Part shown: in pieces, positions 53,362-64,000 of the stretch
Position numbering within the stretch: position 1 is the first letter of the stretch
How the letters are laid out: every line of letters starts with the position of its first letter
The notes under the pieces: model-generated
What the model saw: the letters and a program-made list of their open reading frames with translations, nothing else
What the model was told of the DNA's origin: nothing
Databases searched by the model: none
Position numbers and translations under genes: made by a program
From: Porphyra umbilicalis
Taxonomy: Eukaryota > Rhodophyta > Bangiophyceae > Bangiales > Bangiaceae
Length of the DNA: 64,000 bases
Direction: 5' to 3'
NCBI GenBank assembly: GCA_002049455.2
Contig: KV918923.1
Span: 1 to 64,000 of the forward strand

Positions 53362-54870
53362 CGACGCGGGCGAAAAAAAGGTAAACACCGTCACGTACGG
53401 GGCGACGGGGAAGGGGGCGGGCGGCAGCCGCGCGGCGACCGGGAGCGCGTCGTCGCCCCGGCACACGGACCTGGGGCGCTTGTGCAACGGCGGCCGCGAC
53501 GCCGTGTGCGGTGCCGGCCGAGCGCCATTGCCGGCGGGGCTTGCGCAACGGGGGCGGCCGAGGGGGAACGAGGCCGTGGCGGCAGAGCCGCCGTGCGCAC
53601 GGGGCGTGGCGGGGGAGGTCCCGGCGGCCACACCCCTAGGGGCGGGGACGACCACGGGCGCGGGCGAGGCGGGGAGGACGTTGCCCGCGCTCGCGTCGGG
53701 CTTGTTCTTTCTCCCGGCAGCGCCATCGCCGACGCCGCCGCGGCCGCCGCCGCCGCCGTCGCCATCGCCGCCAGCCGACGCAGACGCCGCATCGACACCG
53801 GCCTTGCCGCCGCCGCCGCCGTCTGGGGCCGCCTCGCCCCCGCCTGGTGCACCCAAGCGCGCCGCCGACGCCGGCTCGCCACGCACCGCGGGCGACCGGG
53901 CGGCGCCGACGCCAACCTCCACCGCCGTCGGTGGGGAGGCCGGGGGCGGCGGCGGCGGCGGCGGCGGCCGCAGCGCGGCGCGGCCCGACGCGCCAAACGC
54001 CCCGATCGCAGCGGCGGGCGCGATCCCCGCCGGCGGCGGCCGTCGCCCCTCCCTCACCGCACCCGCGCCCGCGCGGTCGGTCCGCCCGCAGCCCCCCGCA
54101 CCCCGACGCCCGACGGCAACGGCAACGGCGGCGGCAACGGCGGGCCGGCGGGGGGGGGTGGGCGGCTCGCGGGGGTCGGCGGGCCCATGGTGGCGCCTCC
54201 CGACCGGCGGGGGGGGGGGGGGGGGCGGGGGGGGCATACAGCCCCACCGCCGCGCCGCGTGTGCAGTCGCCTCCCGCGTCGGCCGTCGGGGCGGTGGCGC
54301 ATTGGCGGCGGCGGGCGGGGGGGCGGGGGGGGGGGGGGGACAGAGAGGAGGGGGGGAGGGGGGGAGGGGGGCGCCAACGGGGGTGGTGGACCCCGTGGTG
54401 GCGGTAGCGGTGGCGGTAGCGGTAGCGGTAGCGGTAGCGGTAGCGGTGGGGGTGGCGGTGGCGGTGGGGCGGTGGCGGTGGCGGTGGCGGTGGCGGCGGC
54501 GGTGGCCGACGCGGGCGAGGTCGTCGCAACGCGTTGCGGCGTCCACGCCGGCGGGCCCGCCCCAAGACGCAACGGGCGCGCCCGCGCGGGCGCCCCCACG
54601 AGCCGCTCCCGCGGCGGCTGGCGCCACCGCCCCCCCCGCCGCGCGGCCGCACCGCGCGCCGGCGGCGGTGCCGACGCCGCGCTCGCGCGGTGCGTGCGGC
54701 GGTGGCGGGCCCCCCGGGCGCCCACACGAGGCGGCCCGCCTGCCGGCCGCCGCCGCGCGCGGCGACACGCGGCCGGCGGCGGCGGCCGAAACCGGGCGCC
54801 GCGCCGCCGATTCGGCCGGATCACGAGCCGCGGCAGTCGCAATTGGGGGGGGGGGGGAAGCGCGGATCAA
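50287..54870 (-). CDS. Very long low-complexity protein with a duplicated cyclin-like module
   Basis: Minus-strand coding region ending at 50287; the start (ATG 54870 used here) is uncertain. The N-terminal part is a long Gly/Ala/Pro stretch with short ordered islands (PFPVAPYVTVFTFFSPASG; WALMALRLWDKWGYGG). A unit of about 1.2 kb is then repeated in tandem. Each copy opens with WGPTPxSLR and VVAAVL(D/E)AEG. It continues to a helical block (GVHPDFVLAALLLAARARDA; GVHADYLLAALVLAGRARAA), then RLLGAGVGVAMGYA or RLLAAAVGVAAFYA, LWAA(V/A)GVDGG, and ends VRVMEWMLLARHEALA or VRVVEWLVLARHEALA. The helical pattern resembles PHO80-type cyclin boxes, but this is a pattern impression only. Frames change at G runs near 51841-51858 and 51165-51185. 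Confidence 0.45.
51491..51591. repeat. CACCGC hexanucleotide microsatellite
   Basis: About 16 nearly perfect units within the Gly/Val-rich loop of the first cyclin-like module. Units changing to GACACC or CTACCA break the array. Confidence 0.85.
52760..52975. repeat. GCC-type trinucleotide array
   Basis: Long array of CCG/CCT/GTT triplets coding mostly Gly with Ser and Asn on the minus strand. Longer blocks such as CCGCCGCTGTTGCCGCCG recur within it. Confidence 0.8.
54404..54505. repeat. GGTAGC/GGTGGC hexanucleotide microsatellite
   Basis: Array of GTAGCG and then GTGGCG units near the 5' end of the large minus-strand gene. Confidence 0.85.
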
Positions 54871-56016
54871 GACCCCCGTAGTTGCACGTGGAGGGTAACT
54901 AACTACTGTTGGTGCGCGGTGCGCTCGGGGGGGCGCGACGCACCTCGCAACGGTGGGGCATCTTTTGCGCGCGCGGGGGGGCGGCGCGCCTCGGCGCGCC
55001 TCGGCGCGCCGCGCAGAGGGAGCCGCTCACCACCCCCCCCGGTGGCCGCCCGCGCTCCCGGCGGCCGCCACGGGCGCCGCCGCGGGTGTGCCCGCGGGCC
55101 CGCCGCAGCCGGACGGCGGGCGCGGGACGGTGTGTTTGTCCTCCACGCCGACCGCTCGCGGGGCCGGCCGCGGGCAGAGGCGGCGGCGGCGGGGGCGACG
55201 GCTCGGCGGGCACGGCCGCCCGCCCCGCCCGGGGGGGCGGCGACGCCAAAGCCGTCGCGCGGGGGTCCGTCCCGCGTTGGGCCAACCGCGCCCCCCCCTC
55301 GCGCCCTCCCCCCCGCCGGCGGCGGGGTGATGGCGTAGCGCGTTGGCCCTGGGGGCGGCAACGATCCCGCCTGCCTGCGCCCCGTCGATCGAGTGCGGGG
55401 GGGGAGGCGCGTGCGGTCGTCGGGAGCGCGGTCCGTGTGGCAGGCGTCGTTGGTGCGGGCGGCGGGTGGGTGAACGAGTGTTGCCGGCCGCCCACGGTCA
55501 CGGGCCGCGGGGGCCGTGGCCGACGCGCCGCCGCCCGCGTCGAGCCGTCCGACCTGCTGCCGACGGCTGGACCTTTTGGGCGGGCGGCGGCGGGTGGCAC
55601 GGCGGGTGGCGCGGTCGCGCTGGCGGCGGCGGCGGCGCGACGGTACAATCATTATTTGGTTACATTCATCGCCGTATGTTTACAGTCGCTGACAGTAGTT
55701 AACTTGCTCTGACTGAACTTGCGATCGGCTGACATGAGGTGATTTCAATACTACATACAGTCTTTCTCCACTGCTGGGCACCCTTTCTGGCGATCGTAAT
55801 CTGCCTACGTGGCACCCGATTTGCGTACGTGGCGAACGATCGCAGACCGGAATCGGCCTTGATCGCGCTGTAGAGGCCGGTTGATCTGCATTCGATACTA
55901 GGTACCGTGCCCAAGAAAGGATGCAACGGAGAAAGACTGTACTGGGCAGAAAGAGAAGTACGAGACAGGGAATTTACGGGAAACTCGGACAATATATATC
56001 TATTCTTACTTGCCTT
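54871..56016. other. Intergenic, GC-rich then abruptly AT-richer
   Basis: Up to about 55640 very GC-rich without a recognisable gene. From 55640 the composition drops and stays mixed up to the transposon region at 56017. No genes seen. Confidence 0.4.
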
Positions 56017-56100
56017 TAGGGTTGCTCAGAACGCCCGGGGCGTCGTTAAGGGCGTCCGCAGGGGCGTCACCAGCGCAGTGGGGCGCGTTGCAGGATCCAC
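56017..56100 (+). mobile_element. Solo terminus related to the hAT-like MITE
   Basis: TAGGGTTGCTCAGAACGCCC at 56017 matches the right end of the MITE at 7870-8251, and similarity continues for about 50 bp through the GGGCGTC-rich part. No matching opposite end with an 8-bp duplication was found downstream, so this is a truncated copy. It could instead be the left end of a larger element that includes the Harbinger genes. Confidence 0.55.
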
Positions 56101-56354
56101 AACGAGGGCGTTTTTTCCCCCCGATCGCTCGTTTTGGCTCGTTGACGAGGGTACTTTTCTCGTCAAAACCTCGTCACTCGGTTATGATATGCCTGATCGA
56201 GATTCTCGACTTCGATAAGACGGGTGCGGAGTGAGCGTGCCTGGTTGCGATTGTGAGGGGGCCTACCACCGAGCGGGAGGAGTGTCGGTCGGCGTGGGGA
56301 GGCCGGGTGCCGTTGATCCACATCCGGGACGCCTCGCGCCTACGGTGAGGGAGC

Positions 56355-57546
56355 ATGGACTCATCTGGAGACTCGGCGGATGAGGCATTTATGCAAAACC
56401 TACATCTTGCTGCTGCTCTGGTTGCTTCCGATCGAGGACGTGCTCGAGACCCCATACCTGAGGGTCATCCCGTGCCCCGCAGCTTTGAATACGTGCGTGC
56501 TTCTTACGGCTCACGTTTTCACCGCGCGGTGCGCATGTCAGAGCCTTGCTTTTTCAAGCTGGTTGACACGTTGCGTCGTCACCTACCCTCCTCTCCGCAT
56601 GCCATGTCCCCGGCGTTGCGCGTGCTTGTTGCTTTACAATACTATGCTGGGGCGAGCTATCTCGACGTTTGTGCTCTCGCTGGACTGGCTCCTTCAACCT
56701 TTTATTACGCTGTGTGGACGTTCACGGACGCGGTGATGAGCACCCCTGAGCTGCAGATAAGCATGCCAGTTTGGGATGCCGCGTGGCGGCAGCGGACGGC
56801 GGCGGGCTTCCAACGACGCTCGGATAGCCCCCTGCGCAACATCATCGGGTCGTTGGACGGTTTTGCCGTGCGACAGGAGCGGCCGACGGTGGCTGAGGTG
56901 ACGTGCACCAAGGACTACTGGAGCCGTAACGGCGTCTTTGCCTACAACATCCAAGCCATTTGTGACTCTAACTACGAGTTCCTCTGGATGAGTTGTCGGA
57001 CGCCGGGGTCGTCGCACGACTCGTCGTCGCTCGCTTGCAGCGATTTGGGTCGGGAGCTGAAAGACCCGGCCCGCCCGTTGATTGCTGTGATGGTACGGGA
57101 GGGCCTGTGCATTACCGGTGATGAGGCCTACCGTGACTCTGAGGTTTTTGCTGTTCCGTGGCCTGGGGGGGGGGGGCGACTAATGGAAGGATGCCTACAA
57201 CTTCTACCAATCCTCTACGCGTGTGCACATTGAGCAAGCTTTTGGTCAGCTTGTGTGGCGCTGGGGATTATTGTGGAAGCCTCTACGCTTGCCTTTTGCC
57301 AAGAGGCCCCTGGTCATCCACGTGGCCTTTTTGCTGCACAACCTGTGCCGACGGTACGATACCATGCCCCTGTCGCTGCTCGATGGGACGACGGCGGCAC
57401 ACCGGGCAATGCACGTGGAGCAAGGGAAAGGGGCTGGTCGGCAGCCCAACATCCGCCATCGAGGCCGCGGGTCGGATCTGCGACGGCGTATGACGCAGGT
57501 GGTCGAGGAGAGCGGGCGGGTGCGTCCGTATGTGTCTTCCATTTAA
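56355..57546 (+). CDS. PIF/Harbinger DDE transposase, one frameshift
   Basis: Start MDSSGDSADEAFMQ. The catalytic triad of the DDE_4 family is present: Asp in IIGSLDGFAVRQE, Asp in GLCITGDEAYRDSE, and Glu in STRVHIEQAFGQLVWRWG. The typical FSS-like block LAPSTFYYAVWTFTDAV and PGSSHDSSSL also occur. After GGGGRLM the frame ends early at 57233. Inserting one base fewer at the GG of ATGG (about 57184-57186) restores the family block DAYNFYQSS and the rest to 57546. Full length would be about 396 residues, normal for Harbinger transposases. The copy is therefore one indel from intact; a long G run lies immediately upstream. Confidence 0.85.
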
Positions 57547-57693
57547 ATAACACGCACGAATTTTGTTCGCCTCACTTGTTACTCTGAGCGAAAAAGAAAA
57601 GAAGTCAAACACAGCCTCCCCCACACACGGCAGTAATAGTCTCAAGCGGCCTGTCCTCGCACGCTCCCACCACCCAGAGCTAGGTAAAATGAC

Positions 57694-59362
57694 CTAGTCA
57701 TCCAGGAGGCTCTCATCAATAGCACCCCCTTTGCCCCCGCCAACACCCGCAGCATCTCCACAAACACCCCCACCCAGAAAAGAGTCCGTCTCATCATCAA
57801 GGGTAGCTCCCACTGAGTCGTCATAGTCACCATATCCACGCCCCGACCCAGCGCCACTCCCGCCTCCCGGGCGCTGGTGCTCGTGGTCGCTCTCAGTACC
57901 ACCATCCCCTCGCACGGAGCCTTCCCGGCCAGCAGTATCACCCCCTGCGTCATGCACACCCGTCGCCGTGCCCCCCCCATCCCCCCCACCCCTCTCGGCG
58001 GCGGCGTCGTCACGAACGCGCTTGCGCGGAGGCCCCGTAGAGCATTCGTTGATACACTTCAGCAGCTGCTCCTCCATGGCTTGGATGACGACGTTGGAAC
58101 TGTCCGCCTTGCGCGCTGCACTGAGCGATGCCGGAAACACATCGACGGTCTTGGTTGCGGCTCGGCGACGCGAGGAGTCGGCCATCATGGCCGAAGATTC
58201 CGCCATCGACGACAGCGCCTCGTTCCGCTCTCGGCTCAGCCGCTTGGACAGCGTGTTGGTGCGCGAAGCCACGGCCGGACGCCCAAAGGCTCCTTTGGGA
58301 GACGCGGCGGATCCGATGGAGCTCTCTGTCCCGACTCCCCCGTCAAGCTCCTCATCTATCAGCTTCATCAGCATCTGGTTGTCCCTATAGATAACGTACA
58401 TATAATGGAGCACGGAGTCACCATTGTTGTACTTCCGGAAATGGGGCAGTGGTTGCCGCTCTGGTTGAACTTGACCATAACTGGACCGAACCTGGCACTC
58501 ATCTGTTCCGACAGTGATCAGAAGTACCAACCAGAAGCATACAGAAGAGAGAGGACAGTAGCAGAGCCAACTAAAAACACGGGACATAATGGGGTTAGTG
58601 TGTGCTCCAGGAAGAAAGTTGGCAACGCCGTAAGTTGCAGTGCGTAAGGCGTGTAAAAAGGAAACAACTAGCAGTTTGGCTCAGTCTTACTTCTGCGAAT
58701 TTGGCCTTGAGCTTAGTACCAGACCGTATGTACGGGTGCAGGTTGGGGTCAAGGTCGTACGCAGACCGGCACGCCGGCGTTACGAACTTCTTGCCAGGGT
58801 TGTTGAAGTGGGGCGCTACGAGGGTGGCCCATCGGTCGTGCTTGGCCGCCCCGGCGTCGAGCTGCTGCCGCGAGAGGGGACGAACGATGCCCTCAGCAAT
58901 GTTGGGCACGGCCATCACATAGAACAGCTGGGTGTGGTCGTGCTTGGTGCACATGGGTGACTGGACACCGGCGGGCATAGCAACAGGACAAGAAGCAACC
59001 GCGGCCGCGTCAGGTCCCGCGACCGCAGTCGCGGCGACAGTGGCATAGTGGTCAAGCAGTCGTCCGACGAGAGCATCCTTGTTACCGTGACTCGAAGGCC
59101 CGTTGGAGATAAGCTCGGCACGTAGGACAGCCACCGTGCGCTTGCTCAATGATGGCTTCCGCACGTCATCGCCCTTGTCCGCAGAACGTTCGGGCGGAGA
59201 GCATTGGTTTCCGACGGGTGCTGTGGGCACGACGGCCTCGGAGGCGGCGGCGCCGTCCGGGAGAGCCGCAGCTGGAGGGGCGTGTGGGGGCGGGGCACAC
59301 GGGGAAACGGGAGACGAGGAGGGCTGTTTGGTATTGGACAGCGAGCCCGCAGCCGGGCCCAT
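57694..59362 (-). CDS. Harbinger partner protein (SAP/Myb-like DNA-binding), two exons
   Basis: Second gene of the Harbinger element, convergent with the transposase. In this superfamily a Myb/SANT-like partner brings the transposase into the nucleus and to the DNA ends. Exon 1 is 59362-58691 (start MGPAAGSLSNTKQ). It contains a SAP-like helix-loop-helix (SKRTVAVLRAELISNG, NKDALVGRLLDHYA) and a conserved AHFNNPGKKF-type block (as LVAPHFNNPGKKFVTP). The intron, 58690-58503, has GTAAGA and CGGAACAG borders. Exon 2, starting at 58502, reads RFGPVMVKFNQSG in phase 0. To reach the long C-terminal frame (YNNGDSVLHYMYVIY onward to 57694) one base must change near the CCCC at 58442-58446. The remainder has Ser/Arg-rich and acidic, Gly-rich stretches. 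Confidence 0.55.
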
Positions 59363-60702
59363 GGTTGTGCAGAAATAGGGCAGAGACAGGATATAGAACA
59401 CGCGGTGTGTGGGGTAAAGGGACGGCCAGACCAGACAAGACGGCACACCACACGCTCTCAAATAGTGTATCGCAGCAGGTTGTCAAAGCGTGCGCGCGCT
59501 GAGACCTCACTCGGAGTCGCCGGTGAGCCCCCCCTGAAATGCAGCCTGGTGCGCGCGCCCCCCCCCCACACGGTGGCGGTGTACCCACGTGTGCTCCCCC
59601 CGCAACCCGCATTGGCCGCATAACCCCAAAAAAAAACCCACAAACGTAATCCGAAAAACACCCTGCGGTGGCGCTCCCATGCACGCTTGTACCCACTCCT
59701 CCCATCATCACCCCCTCCCCCCCCGCGCGCGGGTCCGCTGCGCGACGTCGCGCGGGAGGGCAGGAATGTCCGCTTGGCAGTGGGAGGGGGTGGAACGCGC
59801 GCGCGTAACGAGGCAGGTCCCGCCACTGCATGTACACCGCCGCCGCACGCGGGAAGCCCGCCTTCATCTCATCCGTGCACCCCGTACAGGCCAATGAAAA
59901 AAGGGGGTTTGGTGCGGGTGGCCGTGTGAGGGCGACCAAGAAAAGCGCGGGGAGCCATCAGCGGCGAGTTCTCACATGCTCGTCCCAACAACCCCCCCCG
60001 GCCATCCCGTGTGCATATTGTGTTGGTGCAGCAGCGGGTAGGGCGGTTAGAGCGACGGCCACGCGGCATCCCCCCCCCCCGCTCCCCCTCTCCGGTCAGG
60101 GCCGCACCACTGCGCACGGCCGGCGGCGCCGCCCCCCCCACCGACATGGCGCTTGAGCAGCCCAGCCCGCGGGGACGGCGGCTCGTGCCTCAGTCAACGG
60201 GGGAGGGCGGCGAGGTGTCCGACAGCAGTGCGGTCGGCGCCAGCCTCGAGGCACCCCCCCACCGCCCTGCCCGTAGAACCTCCCAAACGCACGTGCCCCA
60301 GAAAACACCCGCGACGGCGCGCCACCGCGGCCGTGCCTCGCATCCACCAGGGATCACTGTGGTAAGGCAGATGGGCGGGAGCAAAAGGGCGGGAGCAAAT
60401 CGGTCCTGCGGGTGTGTGGCAAGTCCGATTTACAGACGGTGCGTTGTGCGGGAGGGATAAATAAACCCTGCTTGTGCTTGCACGAATATATGTCAGGGGC
60501 CTGGCGCGACCGTGTAGGTACAAGACGAAAGGAAAGAAAAAGAGAAAACAAAGGAGTTGGAACTGACGGGAGTGGCGAGCATGCGTGCGTGAGTCGGACA
60601 GCTGACAACTGCACGTTGGACGCGCAACCACGATGTCCCCCCCACTCACGTACTGACCCGCCTCACGATGTGCGCTCAACGTGCTGTGTGTTCATGACTT
60701 CA
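59363..60702. other. Intergenic; right boundary of the Harbinger element not found
   Basis: No open frame with a domain. I searched by eye for a terminal repeat matching the sequence upstream of the transposase and did not find one. Confidence 0.4.
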
Positions 60703-60840
60703 ATGAACGCACCCCGCCACTCGACCGGCGTCGCTTGATGAATGCACCCCGCCCCACCACCGGCGTCGCGTGATGAACGCACCCCGCCCCCCAACCGGCG
60801 TCACTTGATGAACTCACCCCGCCCCTCACCGGCGGCGCGT
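60703..60840. repeat. 35-bp minisatellite, four units
   Basis: Units start ATGAACGCACCCCGCC at 60703, 60738, 60773 and 60808, an exact 35-bp period, with ACCGGCGTCRC in each unit. Confidence 0.9.
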
Positions 60841-61478
60841 GCACGTGCTTGTTGTGGTCGTAGCGCTTTCTGCTGAGAAAGAAAACCAGAAAAAGGAGTG
60901 GGTGAAGCCTACGGCGGAGGTCAGATAATTGCTCGGCAGAGCAGTCGGTCGGCGCCCGTTCAGGTTGCAACGCACTCCCCGCCCCTCACCCCACATTTTC
61001 GGTCCCCACCAGGTGCTCCCGCCCGAGTGGGACCCCCTTCCCCCGCTGCAAGCCCCCCGCACCAGGCCCGAGCCATCCATATGCCCGTGCCACCCCCCCG
61101 TGCCCCTCTCGCCACCCGGGCACCCCCCTCCTGCCGCCGGTTTGAAGCACCGCGGCGCGCTCACGGACTAGCGGCCGGCGACGACCTGACGGGTTCACAA
61201 AGAAGTGCGACTGAGAGTTGCCGCCTCATTCCATTGAGCAGCGCTTCCCATTCTCCAGGCAGGCTGGCAGGCCTGCGTCGTCACATGGCTCTGGCCGAGT
61301 GGCGCAACCCAGGCATGCCTGGAATCGGCCTGGAATCCTGGGGCTGCCCGGCTCGCCGGCGCCCTTGCAGCGGACCGCGTGCGCCACAGCGATCGCGCTG
61401 TACCGGAGCCCCCGGTTGTTCCGGCATTTGGCGGGGCTGACACCGTCGAGGACGCGCGAGCGGCAGCCCTTGGCACCC

Positions 61479-61499
61479 TTGACCGAAAGTTTCGGTCAA
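61479..61499. repeat. 21-bp perfect inverted repeat
   Basis: TTGACCGAAA and TTTCGGTCAA with a one-base centre. It lies about 40 bp before the hypothetical ORF at 61538. Confidence 0.8.
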
Positions 61500-61537
61500 T
61501 GTAACAGCCGAAGTACACCCCGGCTAAGCGCAAGAGC

Positions 61538-61954
61538 TTGAGCGACATTTTGCTGACTGTTGGGGTGCAAGCGAGGCGTGCCGGTGCTAACGTTGATATT
61601 TACGGGTCAGAGAACCCCTACTCTTTTCGCCCTGGTTCTCAGCTTCGCACTGCTGGGCTGAAGTTTGCGCATATATCGGACGTTGGGCTCTCGTCTCAAG
61701 TGACGGACACCCTTAACGCGTTTTTCTGTGCCCCTAACCACTTCTACGGTCACGATCTAACCGCTGAGTTGCTCGAGACCCCTGTGCTCGTGGCCACCCT
61801 GATGAAGTGTGTCGACAGCGCCGACCTCAAGACCGTTTCAATCCGAGCGGCGCTGACGCAGTTTGTCACCGAGATCCGCCGCGGGAACGAAGGCCTCCAG
61901 ACCCTGTTTAATGTACGTTTCCTGTCACACCGAAGAGCAGAGCAGCACGAGTAG
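61538..61954 (+). CDS. Hypothetical protein or exon
   Basis: 138 residues with balanced composition unlike the GC-driven shadow frames (MSDILLTVGVQARRAG; TVSIRAALTQFVTEIRRG). In frame upstream is KYTPAKRKSL, preceded by an acceptor-like TAACAG at 61500-61506, so this may be an internal or last exon. No family recognised. Confidence 0.35.
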   Translation: MSDILLTVGVQARRAGANVDIYGSENPYSFRPGSQLRTAGLKFAHISDVGLSSQVTDTLNAFFCAPNHFYGHDLTAELLETPVLVATLMKCVDSADLKTVSIRAALTQFVTEIRRGNEGLQTLFNVRFLSHRRAEQHE

Positions 61955-62239
61955 TCCAAAACATCCGCCGTGCCTGTAGCGACACGTACACACAACGTAT
62001 ACTAACTCTGCCTCTGACACAATAACGACCGATGAAGTCTTTGGTGAAGCATCTGGAACCTCGCAGTGACGCTCACGTAACATGTGCGCTGCAATGGTCC
62101 CCAGCTCGCGCTCTTACCTAGGTGGCGCTCTGTCGAGCCGCAACCCCACTGACGGATGCCATTCTGCGTTTGACCCATCTCAGGAATAGCCACAAGCGAC
62201 CAGCTGCCGAAGCGCAGGCACGAACTGCCCAGACAAGCA

Positions 62240-63310
62240 ACCGCTCATTCCTGTGTCTTCTTGTATGGTATTCGTGATTCTGGTGGCACCACTGAACTCG
62301 GCAGGGGCGGAAACGCCAGGGTCCGCGGAAAGCGCTCGCCGCCGGTCCGCCCTCAACGGGATGTTGCATGCGGGCCGGCGGCAGGAGCCCGGCACGACGG
62401 CCGGCGTCATTGGGCCGGCCGCGGAGGCGGTTCGGCGGTCGGAGGGGCGGTGTGAGGGGTTGTGTGTGCGGTGTGGGACGTCAGAGTGATGCGACAGTGG
62501 CGTCATTACGGCCGTGGTGGCGGTGGCGAACGCAGTGTGAGGTGTGTGTGCCTACAATTTGACGTACGCCAGAGATCGTGCGGATGGGGCCAGTGGCTCA
62601 GTGGCCGGTTGTGAGCGCACCGAGGCTTTGAGGAGGCCGTTACGCATCCCCTTCAGCGGTCGCCGGTGCCGGGGGTACGCGGGAAATGCGTGAAACGCGG
62701 ACACGAACACACCTTGGATACAAACCGCTTTTCTGTGCCTTCCAGTACGATAATTGTGTCTCTGATGGCACCACTGAACCCGGCAGGGGCGGAAACGCCA
62801 GGGTCCGCGGCAAGGGCTAGCCGCCGGTTCGCCCTCATTGGGATGTGTCATGCGGGCCGGCGGCGAGAGCCTGGCACGACGGCCGGCGTCATTGGGCCGG
62901 CCGCGGAGGCGGTTCGGCGGTCGGAGGGGCGGTGGGAGGCGTTTTGGCCTTCCTGGATGGCAGGGGGGCGTCACACCGACCGTCCTGGATTGGGCGCGGA
63001 TCCGTTGCGGAGCTGCGTTGTGCGTCGCTTTGCTCTTTTGCGTTGCGCTCTCGCTCTTGACGGCTTCGGGAACAGAGGGTAGCCGTCCTTGGTTCTTGGC
63101 GCGCGGAGGCCGCAGCGCAACTGCCGCGACGCTCGCAACGTGCGGCGGCTTTGGTGGAGTAAGCGAAACACGGACACACGTACACTAACGCAATGCGGCG
63201 CCAACTCCTCATTTGTCTGTGGCTTCCCGTGTTCTTTTCTTGTTTTTGGTGGCACCACTGAAGGAATCAGGTGCCGAATCGCCGGAGACGCCGGCGCCTC
63301 AGCAAGGGCA
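62240..63310. repeat. ~483-bp tandem repeat, three units (third diverged)
   Basis: The anchor GGCACCACTGAA occurs at 62285, 62767 and 63251, spacings of 482 and 484 bp. Units 1 and 2 share about 170 bp of nearly identical sequence (GGCAGGGGCGGAAACGCCAG through GGTTCGGCGGTCGGAGGGGC). Unit 3 keeps only the region around the anchor and weak similarity before it. Confidence 0.8.
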
Positions 63311-64000
63311 GATCCATTTGCAAGCGCCGTTCTGTCAGAAGTCGGCAGGGGCGGCGGAGGTGTCGGCCAGATCCTGGTCGCGGCCAGATTGCCATTTCTG
63401 GCTGTTTGACTTCCCCCCCTATGCCGTTCCCTCGTCACTTGTCAGGTCCAGAGCCTGGAACGACAAGTGCACACGTGATCCACATTCGATTGGATTGTTC
63501 TGTGGAGGAGCACAGAGATCCGCGACGACGCAATCGAATGAGAACAGAGGTCCGCGACGACGCAACCGAATGCCAGCCACACACTGCCTGAAGGGTAAAC
63601 TTACGTCGATCGAGTTGACGGCAGCGTTGCCGGGTCAATCCGCAATGATCCTTGACTTCGTCAAAGGATCCGTTGTCTCTTTAGATACAGCCACCTAGTG
63701 AGAAGAAGCAGAAATGCATCCTGTCTGTTGGAAACATGTATGGAAAGAGCAGAAGCTCATCTTCCATCCTATGCCTTTTTCTGCTGGTGCTGTGTCCATC
63801 GTGGCTGAAAACTTTCCTTTGATGTCTCGTGGGCAGACGACATGACGGGCAAACAGGCTGAAATTTTTTGTGCCGTTCCATTCTTTCGACGAGCGTTCCA
63901 AGTATACGACACCTTCGATACCGCTCGTTCGCCGGGTGCTCCGTCGAGGCATTGCCTTGGCGCGGTGCAGCAGTTTGGCTGTGTGCAGCTCGCCGCGGGC
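63311..64000. other. No gene recognised at the window end
   Basis: Mixed composition with short direct repeats (AGAGGTCCGCGACGACGCAA-like near 63508 and 63545). No domain-bearing frame. Confidence 0.35.

Noticed and set aside
52117..55338. 1,073-residue plus-strand open frame
   Set aside because: Arg/Ala-rich composition and no motifs. It mirrors the minus-strand gene with repeated cyclin-like modules, so it is a GC-driven shadow.
56016..56018. TTA as a Harbinger target duplication beside the TAGGG terminus
   Set aside because: The matching right end was not found, and the related MITE has an 8-bp duplication, so three bases prove nothing.
1..64000. tRNA and rRNA genes
   Set aside because: I saw no convincing tRNA box A/box B pair or rRNA-like sequence by eye. 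A tRNA-scanning program would be decisive.

Overview
This window reads as a nuclear contig of a very GC-rich eukaryote, most likely a bangiophyte red alga of the Porphyra/Pyropia type. That is an inference. It rests on extreme GC content, mostly single-exon genes rich in Ala, Gly, Pro and Arg runs, long G/C mononucleotide tracts inside genes, short GT-AG introns, and a lumenal cyclophilin of the CYP38 type with a plastid-type leader. Another GC-rich photosynthetic eukaryote is possible. Nothing looks bacterial: there are no operons, and splice sites and TATA boxes are visible.

Layout. 0-7.2 kb holds host-type genes: a Ttd14-like AAA NTPase with a CYTH-like tail, a GNAT acetyltransferase, a UBE2C-type ubiquitin-conjugating enzyme and a possible small membrane protein. 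A 382-bp hAT-like MITE with a perfect 8-bp target duplication follows at 7.87 kb. From 8.65 to 35.44 kb lies a very large imperfect inverted duplication (arms 8654-15959 and 28647-35443, spacer 12.7 kb). Each arm carries an F-box/LRR gene (broken in the left arm, longer in the right) and a two-exon gene for an unrecognised ~1,200-residue protein with an acidic repeat. The left arm also keeps an ABCB transporter fragment that is mostly deleted from the right arm. The spacer holds a UFL1 N-terminal fragment, a 78-bp palindrome, and a secreted Cys-rich protein gene whose intron contains a complete 6.1-kb CACTA transposon (28-bp TIRs, Tnp2-like transposase, second spliced ORF).

From 35.5 kb: an RBR E3 ligase pseudogene, a nucleotide-sugar-transporter-family gene, a CYP38 gene, a single-pass membrane protein with a methyltransferase-like domain, a BAR-like coiled-coil protein, an ABC1-family kinase, and a long minus-strand gene with an internally duplicated cyclin-like module (50.3-54.9 kb). 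56.0-59.4 kb holds a PIF/Harbinger element: a frameshifted DDE transposase and a convergent spliced SAP/Myb-like partner. The last 4 kb is repeat-rich with no confident gene.

A recurring theme is that several otherwise well-conserved genes change reading frame at long G/C mononucleotide runs. I give such genes one span and name the breaks. They may be assembly errors, real indels, or very short introns.
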